This document shows, piece by piece, positions 24,920 through 32,811 of a DNA stretch of 64,000 nt. Below the pieces are notes generated by a model. The model did not search any database and was not told where the DNA came from. It was given only the letters and a program-made list of their open reading frames with translations. Source of the stretch: Buchananella felis. Its GTDB lineage: Bacteria > Actinomycetota > Actinomycetes > Actinomycetales > Actinomycetaceae. The translations under genes were made by a program, and so were the position numbers. The DNA lies in the NCBI RefSeq assembly GCF_041380015.1, contig NZ_CP159978.1, one strand, 5' to 3'. How positions within the stretch are numbered: position 1 is the stretch's first letter; every line of letters begins with the position of its first letter.

Positions 24920-27484
24920 CTATCGCTTGGCCGACACCCGCTTGCGGGCGTTTTCCATCAGCAGCACCTGGATGTCGTCCAGTGGCTTGCCCTTGGCGTC
25001 GCGGCTGTGGCGCTTCCAGGTGCCGTCGGCCTCCAGGTGCCAGGACGCGGTGGTGTCCGCCGCCTCCCGCTTGACCAGGCCGGCCAGGTACTTGACCTGC
25101 CCGGGCTCGGTGATGCGCACCAGCGCCTCGACGCGGCGGTCGAGGTTGCGGTGCATCAGGTCAGCCGAGCCGATCCACACCTCGGTCTCGCCGCCGTTGG
25201 CGAAGGCGTAGATGCGCGAGTGCTCCAGGTAGCGCCCCAGGATGGAGCGCACCCGGATGTTCTCACTCAGCCCGGGGATTCCGGCGCGGATGGCGCAGAT
25301 GCCGCGCACCACCACCTCCACGGGCACTCCGGCCTGGGAGGCGCGGTAGAGGGCGTCGATCACCACCTCGTCCACCACGGAGTTGACCTTGATGCGGATC
25401 CAGGCGAGCAGGCCGGCCTTCTTGTTGGCGATCTCCCGGTCGATGCGCTCCACCAGGCCGGGGCGCACCGATAGCGGCGCCACCAGGAGCCGGTGGAACT
25501 TGGCCCTGGGGGCGTAGCCGGAGAGCTGGTTGAACAGGCGCGTGAGGTCCTGCGCCACGTCCGTGTCGCAGGTGAGCAGGCCCAGGTCCTCGTAGCCGCG
25601 CGCGGTCTTGGGGTGGTAGTTGCCGGTGCCCACGTGGCAGTAGCGGCGCAGCACCTCGCCCTCGTGGCGCACCACCAGGGAGAGCTTGCAGTGCGTCTTG
25701 AGGCCCACCATGCCGTAGACCACGTGCACCCCGGCCCGCTCTAGCTTGCGGGCCCAGGAGATGTTGGCCTCCTCGTCGAAGCGGGCCTTGATCTCCACGA
25801 TGGCCACCACCTGCTTGCCGGCGCGGGCCGCCTCGATCAGGGCGTCCACGATCGGCGAGTCACCGGAGGTGCGGTAGAGCGTCTGCTTGATCGCCAGCAC
25901 CTTGGGGTCGGCGGCTGCGGTGGCGATGAAGTGCTGCACCGAGGTGGCGAAGGAGTCGTAGGGGTGGTGCAGCAGCACGTCGCGCTCCCGGATGGCGGCG
26001 AACACGTCCCCCGGCCGGGCGGACTCCACCGGGGCGATCCCCTTCGGGGTGACCGGCACGTAGGGCTGGTATTTCAGCCGCGCGATGTCCAGGTCGTGGA
26101 TCTGGTTCAGCCCGCGCAGGTCCAGCGGGGCGGGCAGCACAAAGGTGTCCTCGGGGCGGATGCCCAGCCGGGAGACCAGGAAGGAGCGCACGTACGGGCT
26201 GATGGTGTCCTCCACCTCCAGGCGCACTGCGGGGCCAAAGCGGCGCCGCATCAGCTCCTTCTCCATGGCGGTGAGCAGGTTCTCCGCGTCGTCCTCCTCC
26301 ACTTCCACGTCCTCGTTGCGGGTGACGCGGAAGGCGTGGTGCTCCACGATCTCCATGCCCGGGAACAGGTGGTCCAGGTGGGCGGCGATCAGCTGCTCCA
26401 GCGGCACGAACGCCACCTGCTCCTCCAGCGGGACCGCGCCGGACTCCCTGACCTCCAGGGCCGCGTCCTCGCCGCGCAGCAGGTGGGCGGGGTCAACCTC
26501 CACGAAGCGGGGCAGGGACTGCGGCACCTTTACGCGCGCAAAGTGCTCCTTGCCGGAGCGCGGATTGCGCAGGATCACGGCCAGGTTGAGCGAGAGGCCG
26601 GAGATGTAGGGGAAGGGGTGGGACGGGTCCACCGCCAGGGGCGTGAGCACCGGGAACACCTGCTTGCGGAAGTAGAGCTGCAGGCGCTCGTGCTCGGTGG
26701 CGTCCAGCTGGTCGATGCTGGTCAGCACGATCCCTTCGCGGGCCAGGGCCGGCTTGATGTCGCTGTGGTAGAGCTCGGCGTGCTCGGCCGTGAGGGCCTG
26801 GGCCCGCTCCGTGATGGCGTCCAGTTGTTGGCGCGGGGAGACCCCGTGGGTGGGGGTGGCGATGTTCGTGGCGATCCGACGCTTCAGGCCGGCCACCCGC
26901 ACCATGTAGAACTCGTCCAGGTTGGAGGAGAAGATGGTGAGGAACCAGGCCCGCTCCAGCAGCGGCAGGTCGTGGTCCGCCGCCTGCTCCAGCACGCGCT
27001 TGTTGAACGCCAGCCATGAGAGCTCCCGGTTGGCGAAGCGGTCCGGGAAGTGCTTGGGCTTCTTGTCGCTGGTGGGCAGCTCCGGCTCGGCCCGCTTGGC
27101 GGCCTTCTTCTCCGCCTTGTCCTCCTTCTTCTCCTCCTTGTCCGACGTTCCGCCCACCTTCCCCTTCTCCCCGGCCGCACCGCTACTGGCCGCAGCGGAG
27201 GGGGCGGCAGGCGGGACGTCGGCCACCACGGCCTGCCCGGCGGGGGCCGAACGCGCGGGGGCGGCTGGCACGGGGACCGGACGCGTGGGGGCCGCTGCCA
27301 CGGTGACGGGCGAGACGACGCCGCGCGGGAAGAGGTCTCGCGGCGTGGGTCGGTGAATCAGGCCGGACTCGGAGCCGAAGTCCTTGTCCTCGTAGTCCAC
27401 CACTTCCTCACCCGTGAGGAAGTCCTTGGGATCGGCGGGCTCGATCGTGTAGGGCTGAGCGGGCTGGGGATCCTGAGTGTCCAT
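24920..27484 (-). CDS. ppk: Polyphosphate kinase 1
   Basis: Makes inorganic polyphosphate from ATP at the membrane. The start is taken at ATG 27484 (MDTQDPQPAQPY). The first ~150 residues are an unusual Pro/Ala/Lys-rich stretch (for example EEKKEDKAEKKAAKRAEPE) before the conserved N-domain begins at FPDRFANRELSWLAFNKRV. Later: ISGLSLNLAVILRNP, the first PLD-like domain with ALIEAARAGKQVVAIVEIKARFDEE, the phosphorylated histidine region HVGTGNYHPKTARGYEDLGLLT, and a second domain with IGSADLMHRNLDRRVEAL. 854 residues versus ~690-730 in most bacteria; the extra length is the N-terminal region. Confidence 0.95.
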   Translation of the reverse strand: MDTQDPQPAQPYTIEPADPKDFLTGEEVVDYEDKDFGSESGLIHRPTPRDLFPRGVVSPVTVAAAPTRPVPVPAAPARSAPAGQAVVADVPPAAPSAAASSGAAGEKGKVGGTSDKEEKKEDKAEKKAAKRAEPELPTSDKKPKHFPDRFANRELSWLAFNKRVLEQAADHDLPLLERAWFLTIFSSNLDEFYMVRVAGLKRRIATNIATPTHGVSPRQQLDAITERAQALTAEHAELYHSDIKPALAREGIVLTSIDQLDATEHERLQLYFRKQVFPVLTPLAVDPSHPFPYISGLSLNLAVILRNPRSGKEHFARVKVPQSLPRFVEVDPAHLLRGEDAALEVRESGAVPLEEQVAFVPLEQLIAAHLDHLFPGMEIVEHHAFRVTRNEDVEVEEDDAENLLTAMEKELMRRRFGPAVRLEVEDTISPYVRSFLVSRLGIRPEDTFVLPAPLDLRGLNQIHDLDIARLKYQPYVPVTPKGIAPVESARPGDVFAAIRERDVLLHHPYDSFATSVQHFIATAAADPKVLAIKQTLYRTSGDSPIVDALIEAARAGKQVVAIVEIKARFDEEANISWARKLERAGVHVVYGMVGLKTHCKLSLVVRHEGEVLRRYCHVGTGNYHPKTARGYEDLGLLTCDTDVAQDLTRLFNQLSGYAPRAKFHRLLVAPLSVRPGLVERIDREIANKKAGLLAWIRIKVNSVVDEVVIDALYRASQAGVPVEVVVRGICAIRAGIPGLSENIRVRSILGRYLEHSRIYAFANGGETEVWIGSADLMHRNLDRRVEALVRITEPGQVKYLAGLVKREAADTTASWHLEADGTWKRHSRDAKGKPLDDIQVLLMENARKRVSAKR

Positions 27485-27536
27485 GTGCTTATCGTTCCAG
27501 GCAGAAGTAAAGAGAAGGTGAAGAAGGTGGGCGTGT

Positions 27537-27574
27537 GGTGGGACAGCCAACCGGGATGAGTTGGCTGTCCCACC
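27537..27574 (-). terminator. Hairpin upstream of ppk
   Basis: A perfect 15-bp stem (GGTGGGACAGCCAAC / GTTGGCTGTCCCACC) with an 8-nt loop, between the hypothetical gene at 27638 and ppk. Next to it, at about 27585-27655, a GGCC..TATTCCAGGG / GGCC..TATTCGAGGG phrase is repeated four times. Confidence 0.65.
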
Positions 27575-27637
27575 GCGCCAGCCGGCCTATTCCAGGGACT
27601 GGCCCATTCCCGGGGCCGGTCTATTCGAGGGGCCGGC

Positions 27638-28186
27638 CTATTCCAGGGCGCCGCGAGACTGCAGCTGGGAGGCGCGGGCAAGGTCCTGTGCCAGCGCCGG
27701 GATGCTCAGCAGCGGCAGCGGCGGCAGGGCGTCCTGGTCCAGGGTGCTGAGCGCCTCGGTGAGGTGGGCGCACGCACGCAGGACGGCCGGGAAGCTGGGG
27801 GCGCCGGCGCTGAACAGCGAGGTCAGCTGCACGAAGACGCTGGACGGGTCGATGCCGACGCTGCGAGTGGCCTGGCCGACGCGCTCGGGCGCCGACTGCC
27901 ACCACTCGTGCAGCAGGTAGAGGCGCCACAGCGTGCCCGGTGTGGTGGAGGCGGGCGACTGCGCCCACAACGCCGCCAGGGCGCTCAACCCGGCGTCCCC
28001 GGCGTGGTCCAGCAGCTCGCGGGCGTCGTCGGAGATGTCCGTGGGCAGCGGGCAGGCGTTGATCGTGGCGGCGGCGGAGAGCGCGGCAGCCTCGGCAACC
28101 AGGGCCGGGTCTTCCTCGCCGCGGATCGCCTCCGCGTCGGCAGGCTCAAGGATCGCGGGGCGGCGGGGCCGCATGGGCTCGGTCAT
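27638..28186 (-). CDS. Hypothetical protein upstream of ppk
   Basis: 182 residues from ATG 28186, with a good GGAGG ribosome site eight bases upstream. No family is recognised. The protein is soluble, Ala/Leu-rich and probably helical: ISDDARELLDHAGDAGLSAL, then TPGTLWRLYLLHEWWQ, FVQLTSLFSAGAP and FPAVLRACAHLTEALSTL. A short Pro/Arg-rich N-terminus (MTEPMRPRRPAILEPADAE) precedes it. Codon use is like its neighbours. It is followed by a strong hairpin and then ppk on the same strand, so it may share regulation with ppk or be independent. Confidence 0.7.
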   Translation of the reverse strand: MTEPMRPRRPAILEPADAEAIRGEEDPALVAEAAALSAAATINACPLPTDISDDARELLDHAGDAGLSALAALWAQSPASTTPGTLWRLYLLHEWWQSAPERVGQATRSVGIDPSSVFVQLTSLFSAGAPSFPAVLRACAHLTEALSTLDQDALPPLPLLSIPALAQDLARASQLQSRGALE

Positions 28187-28437
28187 CGTTGGCCTCCTTC
28201 TGGTCGGGCAAGGGGCGGGCGGCCGGGCTGGCCGCGCACTCCTCCCCTCAATTGTGACCCCTCCCACGCGAACTCGCAGCCGGTCAGGGAAAAAGGGCGG
28301 TTCGCACGCGCCGCTGCCGCGCCCGGGCGGCTTGATCTCCTCTTCCACCCCCAACACCACCTCCCCCACGGACACCTCCACCAGAGCTTCGACCGCAGCC
28401 GGGCCCGGTCGACCGCGCGCCCGGGGCTGGGCCGATG

Positions 28438-28612
28438 TGCGCAAACGGTCGGGCCTTTGTTGTTCTCGTTGAGCCTTTGTTGCACCGGTTGTAGCTTTCT
28501 TGCACCTCTTGTAGCGCTACGACGCCGATTAACGCCTCAACAGGTCGCCCAAAGGCTCAGGCGCTGCAAGAAAGGCTCGAAAGCTGCAACAAAGGCTCAA
28601 CCGCTCGCGCAA
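28438..28612. repeat. Dispersed palindromic element, copy C (GCC-TTTGTTG subfamily)
   Basis: A ~175-bp imperfect palindrome from TGCGCAAACGG to CCGCTCGCGCAA. Units are of the type GTTGAGCCTTTGTTGCACC, four per arm; the centre GCCGATTAACGCC matches copy A. No gene is present. Confidence 0.75.
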
Positions 28613-28870
28613 TGCCCCGGAGTCGGTAGCCGGCTGAAGCCATTCGAGCGGTCTTCCCCCGCCCGCGCAATGCCCCGCCCCCGTCGGTAGCCGGCTAAAG
28701 CCATTCGAGCGGTCTTTCCCCCGCCCGCGCAATGCCCCGGAGTCGGCAGCCAGCCTCGGCCCTTCGAGCGGTCTTCCCCCGCCCGCGCATATGCCCGACC
28801 GGCATCCTCCTCCATGTGCGCCCGCTCGATGGTCTTCCGCCGCCCGCGCATGTGCCCGACCGGCTCCAGC
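28603..28870. repeat. Degenerate 58-62-bp tandem repeat, about 4.5 copies
   Basis: The phrase GCGCAATGCCCC ... TCGGTAGCCGGCT ... CATTCGAGCGGTCTT recurs with GCGCA at 28607, 28665, 28727, 28785 and 28846. The last two units are diverged. It follows palindrome C directly. The open frames across it look like artefacts. Confidence 0.7.
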
Positions 28871-29204
28871 GCTCGCCGTGCGGACCGGTGGCTACTTCGC
28901 CGCGCGGCCCAGTACCCACCATGGACGACGTTCCACCGGCCGCCCCGCCCCACCCGCCATTCGTGTGCACGGCCCGAGATGACTCGGTTGGCGGTGGCCG
29001 AAACGGTGACCAGTTCGGCCACCGCCACCGGACCTGGGTGTGCACGCGCGCCTTGGCTCCGTTGCAGCGGCGACCGAACTCGCTCTACGCCCCAGCGGAG
29101 CGACCACCCGGATTCATTCTGGCACCGGAACCGGGCCATCCGGCCCAGCCGACCGCGCCACCTCCCCGGCCCGACCAGCCACCCCGGGAGCGGACCGGCC
29201 GGGG
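28871..29204. other. Spacer between tandem repeat and palindrome E
   Basis: 334 bp, GC-rich, no convincing gene or RNA seen. Confidence 0.4.
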
Positions 29205-29380
29205 TTGCGCAAACGATTGTGGGGTTACTCGACCTATTGAGCCTTTGGTGCACCTCTGGAGCTTTTGGTGCACCTATTGAGGGGTTACCCGACCGGGTAG
29301 GCCTACGACTGGTTCACTAAGCCCACGAGAGGTGCACCAACCCTACGAGAGGTGCACTATCCCCTCAATCGTTTGCGCAA
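29205..29380. repeat. Dispersed palindromic element, copy E (GGGGTT subfamily)
   Basis: A 176-bp imperfect palindrome from TTGCGCAAACGATTG to its inverse CAATCGTTTGCGCAA, with four units per arm (ATTGAGCCTTTGGTGCACCT, CTCGTAGGGTTGGTGCACCT and similar) and centre ACCCGACCGGGTA. It is the most regular copy. Confidence 0.78.
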
Positions 29381-29588
29381 GAACCCTTCGGCAGTAGCTC
29401 GCAGCCGGGCGCTGGGCATGGTCGGGGCGGGCCCGCGCGGGCCGGGTCGGCATCGGCGGCCCCGGCGGCGATTGCCGCGAACCCGGTTGCGCCCGGCCGG
29501 GCACGCCACCAGCGCGCGTAGCCGGGGGTGGACGGGGAGACGAGCGAAGTCCCGGGAATCCTTGGCGAATTCCCGGGACTTCTTCCGG

Positions 29589-29661
29589 TGCCCCCAGTAG
29601 GACTCGAACCTACGACCCACGACTTAAAAGGACGCTGCTCTACCGACTGAGCTATAGGGGC
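29589..29661 (-). tRNA. tRNA-Lys (TTT)
   Basis: A cloverleaf can be folded by eye: acceptor GCCCCTA with TGGGGGC, D arm GCTC/GAGC, anticodon loop CTTTTAA (anticodon TTT), T arm GTAGG-TTCGAGT-CCTAC, discriminator A. The full CCA is not encoded. One mismatch lies in the anticodon stem. Confidence 0.93.
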
Positions 29662-29939
29662 TTGTTGGCTGGTGAAACCAAGGGAACAGTGTAGCCGCAA
29701 AGCCGCCCTAGGCCTACGGCCCGCGCACAACCCAACCTGGAGTCGGCTCTCAGCCAGGCAGGTCGCCACCACGTTAAGAGACACACCCGCCACCCGACGC
29801 CACCCCCGCCGCCGGCGGTCACACCCAGCGCGTAACAAATGCCCGGCAGGCGCGAACTCGGGGACGAGCACCCCAACCGCGTATTTGATCAGTGGCCGCC
29901 CGTCGCCGGCGGCGCCTCCACACAGCGGCCCCCCTGACA

Positions 29940-30160
29940 CTGCAAAGGTTGGACCCGCACTAGGCAGGCACCCGCCCCGGAGCCGGCTCAGCGCACCGCA
30001 AAGTCGGTTTAACCCGCACTAGCCAGACTCTCGAAGCCTCACGGGACGTTACCGATGACCAATCCTCAATTGGACCCGCAGTATGCATACACACGGAACC
30101 TCACGGGACGTGATCGCTGACCAATCCTCAATTGGACCCGCGCCGGGCACGCACCCGGCG
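29940..30160. repeat. ~62-bp tandem repeat, about 3.5 copies
   Basis: TTGGACCCGC-type phrases recur near 29950, 30010, 30070 and 30132. The two best units (30037-30079 and 30099-30141, 62 bp apart) share CCTCACGGGACGT and GACCAATCCTCAATTGGACC. The stretch 29662-30223 otherwise holds nothing recognisable. Confidence 0.7.
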
Positions 30161-30223
30161 CGCACTCGGGAGCATCCCCGTCTCCCACCACCGGGGCGTT
30201 GGCCGCCGCCTCCCCAAAGCTGG

Positions 30224-30661
30224 TTAGAGGTTGCTCGCCACCAGGAATACGGCCATGGCGCCGGCCGCCACCGCCACGGCCAGCCAGAAGCCCGGCTTGT
30301 AGAAGAAGTCGCCGCTGCGGGCCCCGGCTTCACCGGCGGCGCGCCGGCGCTCCTGGTCCTGTTCCCGCGCGGAGTTCGCGGCGGCGGGATCCGGCAGTAG
30401 CGCGGCTCCGCTCGCGGCCGGGATCCCCCAGGCTCCCTGGGCTAGGAGGTCCCCGGTGTCGCTTCCAGGCTGCCCGCCCTCCCCGTCCTTTCGTTCTTCC
30501 GGTAGAGAATCGCGCTCTCCCGAGTCGGTGCCCTGAAGAGCGGCGCCCTGCACCCCGCCTTGCCAAGGCGCACCCTGCTCGGCGACCTCGCCCGGCACGG
30601 GCAGGACGGGCGGCGGGATTTCCACGACGTGCTCGATGCCTTGGGGCTCTACCTGTTCCAT
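30224..30661 (-). CDS. Hypothetical tail-anchored membrane protein
   Basis: 145 residues from ATG 30661 (MEQVEPQGIEHVVEIPPPVL), with AAGGAGG eight bases upstream. The first ~115 residues are hydrophilic, rich in Gly, Glu, Gln and Pro, and probably disordered (GEVAEQGAPWQGGVQGAALQ). A single C-terminal hydrophobic segment, FWLAVAVAAGAMAVFLVAS, ends the protein, so the bulk should face the cytoplasm with the C-terminus in the membrane. No family is recognised. It stands alone between the tRNA-Lys region and the divergent metal regulator. Confidence 0.65.
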   Translation of the reverse strand: MEQVEPQGIEHVVEIPPPVLPVPGEVAEQGAPWQGGVQGAALQGTDSGERDSLPEERKDGEGGQPGSDTGDLLAQGAWGIPAASGAALLPDPAAANSAREQDQERRRAAGEAGARSGDFFYKPGFWLAVAVAAGAMAVFLVASNL

Positions 30662-30929
30662 TGCTGTGCCTCCTTCGGGTGGTCGGGGGTCTGCCGCCGC
30701 CGGGACGGGCGCCTGCCGGGAACGCACTGCGCTAACCGCGAATGCCCTACCGCAAACCGCAAACGCCGCCGTTAACCGCGAATGCCCCGACTACCCCCAG
30801 ACGCACCCCGTTACACGCGCGTGGACCGCGCTGCACGCGGGCTCCTCCGGCGGGGCCCTGCCAGACGCGCGGCTGCGCGCGAATCGCGCGAATCCGCCCG
30901 CTTCCAGGTCGTGGCTTCGGCGAGAGCAA

Positions 30930-30944
30930 CACTAGCGGCTAGTG
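30930..30944. promoter_or_regulatory. Inverted repeat in the promoter of the DtxR/MntR-family gene
   Basis: CACTAG-CGG-CTAGTG, a perfect 6-3-6 palindrome, ends 13 bp before the ATG. TACGTT (30946-30951) would be a -10 placing transcription at or near the ATG (leaderless), so the palindrome would cover the core promoter. It is a likely autoregulatory operator. Confidence 0.55.
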
Positions 30945-30957
30945 CTACGTTGAACCT

Positions 30958-31632
30958 ATGCCGGTTTCGGATCTTTCTAGCAGCTTCCAGAACTACCTGA
31001 AGGCCATTTGGTCCCTTCAGGAGTGGAGCGACGATCCCGTGACCACGTCCGCTATCGCGGCGCGCGTGCAAGTGCGCTTGTCGTCGACCTCTGACGCGGT
31101 GCGTAAGCTCGCCGCGTTGGGGCTGGTGCGTCACGCCCCCTACGGCGCGATCACGCTTACCCCGCTGGGGCGGCGCTACGCGGTGGAGATGGTGCGCCGG
31201 CACCGGCTGCTGGAGTCCTACTTGGTGTGGCAGTTGGGTTACACGTGGGATGAGGTGCACGACGAGGCCGAGGCCCTGGAGCACGCGGTGAGCGACCTGT
31301 TCATCGAGCGGATCGACGCCGCGCTGGGTCACCCGGTGCGCGACCCGCACGGCGATCCCATCCCCTCCGCCGACGGCACCCTGCCCTCGCTGGAGGCGGT
31401 CTCGCTGAGCGAGGTCGAGTTTGGGACGCCGGTGCGCGTGGAGCGCATTGCGGACGACGACGCCGCCGCCCTACGCCATTTGAGCACCAACGGGATCGGC
31501 GTGGGAACCGTGGTGACGGCCTCCGACGGCCCGCCCTTCTCCGGCACCGCCATCCTGGCGACGGAGGGACGCGAGCCGCTCCCCCTGGGCAAGCCGCTGC
31601 TGGAGTCGATCTTCGTCTCTCCGCTCGGATAG
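30958..31632 (+). CDS. DtxR/MntR-family metal-dependent transcriptional repressor
   Basis: 224 residues with the three-part layout of the family: winged helix (SAIAARVQVRLSSTSDAVRKL, then LVRHAPYGAITLTPLGRRYA), dimerisation and metal domain (VRRHRLLESYLV, WDEVHDEAEALEHAVSD), and a C-terminal SH3/FeoA-like domain. Where iron-sensing DtxR/IdeR has Cys in DEACRWEH, this protein has DEAEALEH, giving the E-x-x-E-H ligand set of manganese-sensing MntR. The residue corresponding to MntR Asp8/DtxR Met10 appears to be Asn (SFQNYLKAIW). Mn sensing is therefore likely but not certain. It is convergent with a metal ABC transporter operon, its probable target. Confidence 0.88.
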   Translation: MPVSDLSSSFQNYLKAIWSLQEWSDDPVTTSAIAARVQVRLSSTSDAVRKLAALGLVRHAPYGAITLTPLGRRYAVEMVRRHRLLESYLVWQLGYTWDEVHDEAEALEHAVSDLFIERIDAALGHPVRDPHGDPIPSADGTLPSLEAVSLSEVEFGTPVRVERIADDDAAALRHLSTNGIGVGTVVTASDGPPFSGTAILATEGREPLPLGKPLLESIFVSPLG

Positions 31633-31794
31633 GGAGCTGGTATCTGAGCGCGGCCGGGGCCGCGGCTGCGGCTGCAGGCTCGCGTGCTCTCGGTGTACCT
31701 CGGGGGCGGGCCGCTGACGCATTTGGCCCGCTGGACCGCGCCACCCAGCCCCCTGCGCACCTCGGGGCGCACCACCTATCGACTCGAAAACGCC

Positions 31795-31831
31795 GCCGGG
31801 GGCCGGGCGGATGATCCGCCCGGCCCCCGGC
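31795..31831. terminator. Bidirectional terminator between the metal regulator and transporter operon
   Basis: An almost uninterrupted 18-bp stem (GCCGGGGGCCGGGCGGAT / ATCCGCCCGGCCCCCGGC), 17 bp past the stop of the last permease gene and 160 bp past the regulator stop. Confidence 0.7.
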
Positions 31832-31848
31832 CCTACGTTCTGCGAAAC

Positions 31849-32811
31849 CTAGGCGCGCGCCGCGCGCGCCACTACGGCGGCCCCGGCACCCGCGGCCCCG
31901 GCACCCGCAGCGCCCGCAGCCTGGGCGGTTTCCTCCTGGCCCAGCTGGCCGTGGAGCCGCCTGCGGCGCCACCAGTTGCGCACCTGCACCGACCCGAACG
32001 CGATGGCGAAGATGACGCCGTAGAACACGCTCATGCCCGCAGAGGTGGCGACGTTCAGCGAGTACGCCATCTCGAAGCCGGCCCAGGCGCCCAGCCCGGC
32101 CACGAGCAGCGTCACCAGGATCATCGACCCCAGGCGCTTGGTGAGCAGGGCGGCCACGGCTGCCGGGATGACCACCAGGGCCAGGATCAGGATCGCGCCG
32201 GCCGCGTTGAACGCGGCGGTGACGGTGACGGCCACCAGGAACATGAAGACCGTTCCGAGCATGCCGGTGCGCAGCCCGGCCACGCGGGCGAACTCGCTGT
32301 CGAAGGTCGCCACCTTCAGGCGCGGCAGCAGCAGGGCGATCGCGATCGCGTTGATCGCCAGCACGCCCAGCATGACGTAGAGGTACTCGGGGCCGATGCT
32401 CTGCCCGTTGACGAACACGTGCTTGAAGGCCGCCAGGTTCAGGTCTCCCACCAGCACGGCGTGCACGTCTAGGTGAATGTGCGCGAAGTCGGAGGTCACC
32501 AGGATCACGCCGCCACTGAACAGGGCCGGGAAGAGCAGGCCCTGCGGGGCGTCGCCCGTGACTAGGCGGGTGCGGGTGAGCCAGTCGCTGCCCAGCACCA
32601 CGGCCAGGCCGGCCAGGGCCGCGCCGGCCACCAGCAGCGGGGAGTCCAGGTCGTGGGTGAAGTAGAAGCCCACCACGATGCCGGGGAACACGGCGTGCGC
32701 AATCGCGTCCACCAGCATGGATTCGCGGCGCAGCACCACGAAGACGCCGGGCAGCGAGGCCGCCAGGGCCGTGACGATGGCCAGCAGGAGTACGCCGGTC
32801 GTGTAGCTCAT
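31849..32811 (-). CDS. Metal (Mn/Zn-type) ABC transporter permease, second subunit
   Basis: ABC-3 family membrane permease (ZnuB/MntB/TroC-like), 320 residues, with about eight transmembrane segments. Typical phrases are RRESMLVDAIAHAVFPGIVVGF, GDAPQGLLFPALFSGGVIL and AFNAAGAILILALVVIPAAVA. The C-terminus is a short basic segment followed by an Ala/Gly-only tail. ATG 32811 overlaps the stop of the preceding permease (ATGA). Last gene of the operon SBP-ATPase-permease-permease. Confidence 0.92.
   Translation of the reverse strand: MSYTTGVLLLAIVTALAASLPGVFVVLRRESMLVDAIAHAVFPGIVVGFYFTHDLDSPLLVAGAALAGLAVVLGSDWLTRTRLVTGDAPQGLLFPALFSGGVILVTSDFAHIHLDVHAVLVGDLNLAAFKHVFVNGQSIGPEYLYVMLGVLAINAIAIALLLPRLKVATFDSEFARVAGLRTGMLGTVFMFLVAVTVTAAFNAAGAILILALVVIPAAVAALLTKRLGSMILVTLLVAGLGAWAGFEMAYSLNVATSAGMSVFYGVIFAIAFGSVQVRNWWRRRRLHGQLGQEETAQAAGAAGAGAAGAGAAVVARAARA

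Noticed and set aside
28597..29320. Small frames in the gap between the ppk-side hypothetical gene and tRNA-Lys
   Set aside because: They cross the palindromic elements and tandem repeats; no start signals.
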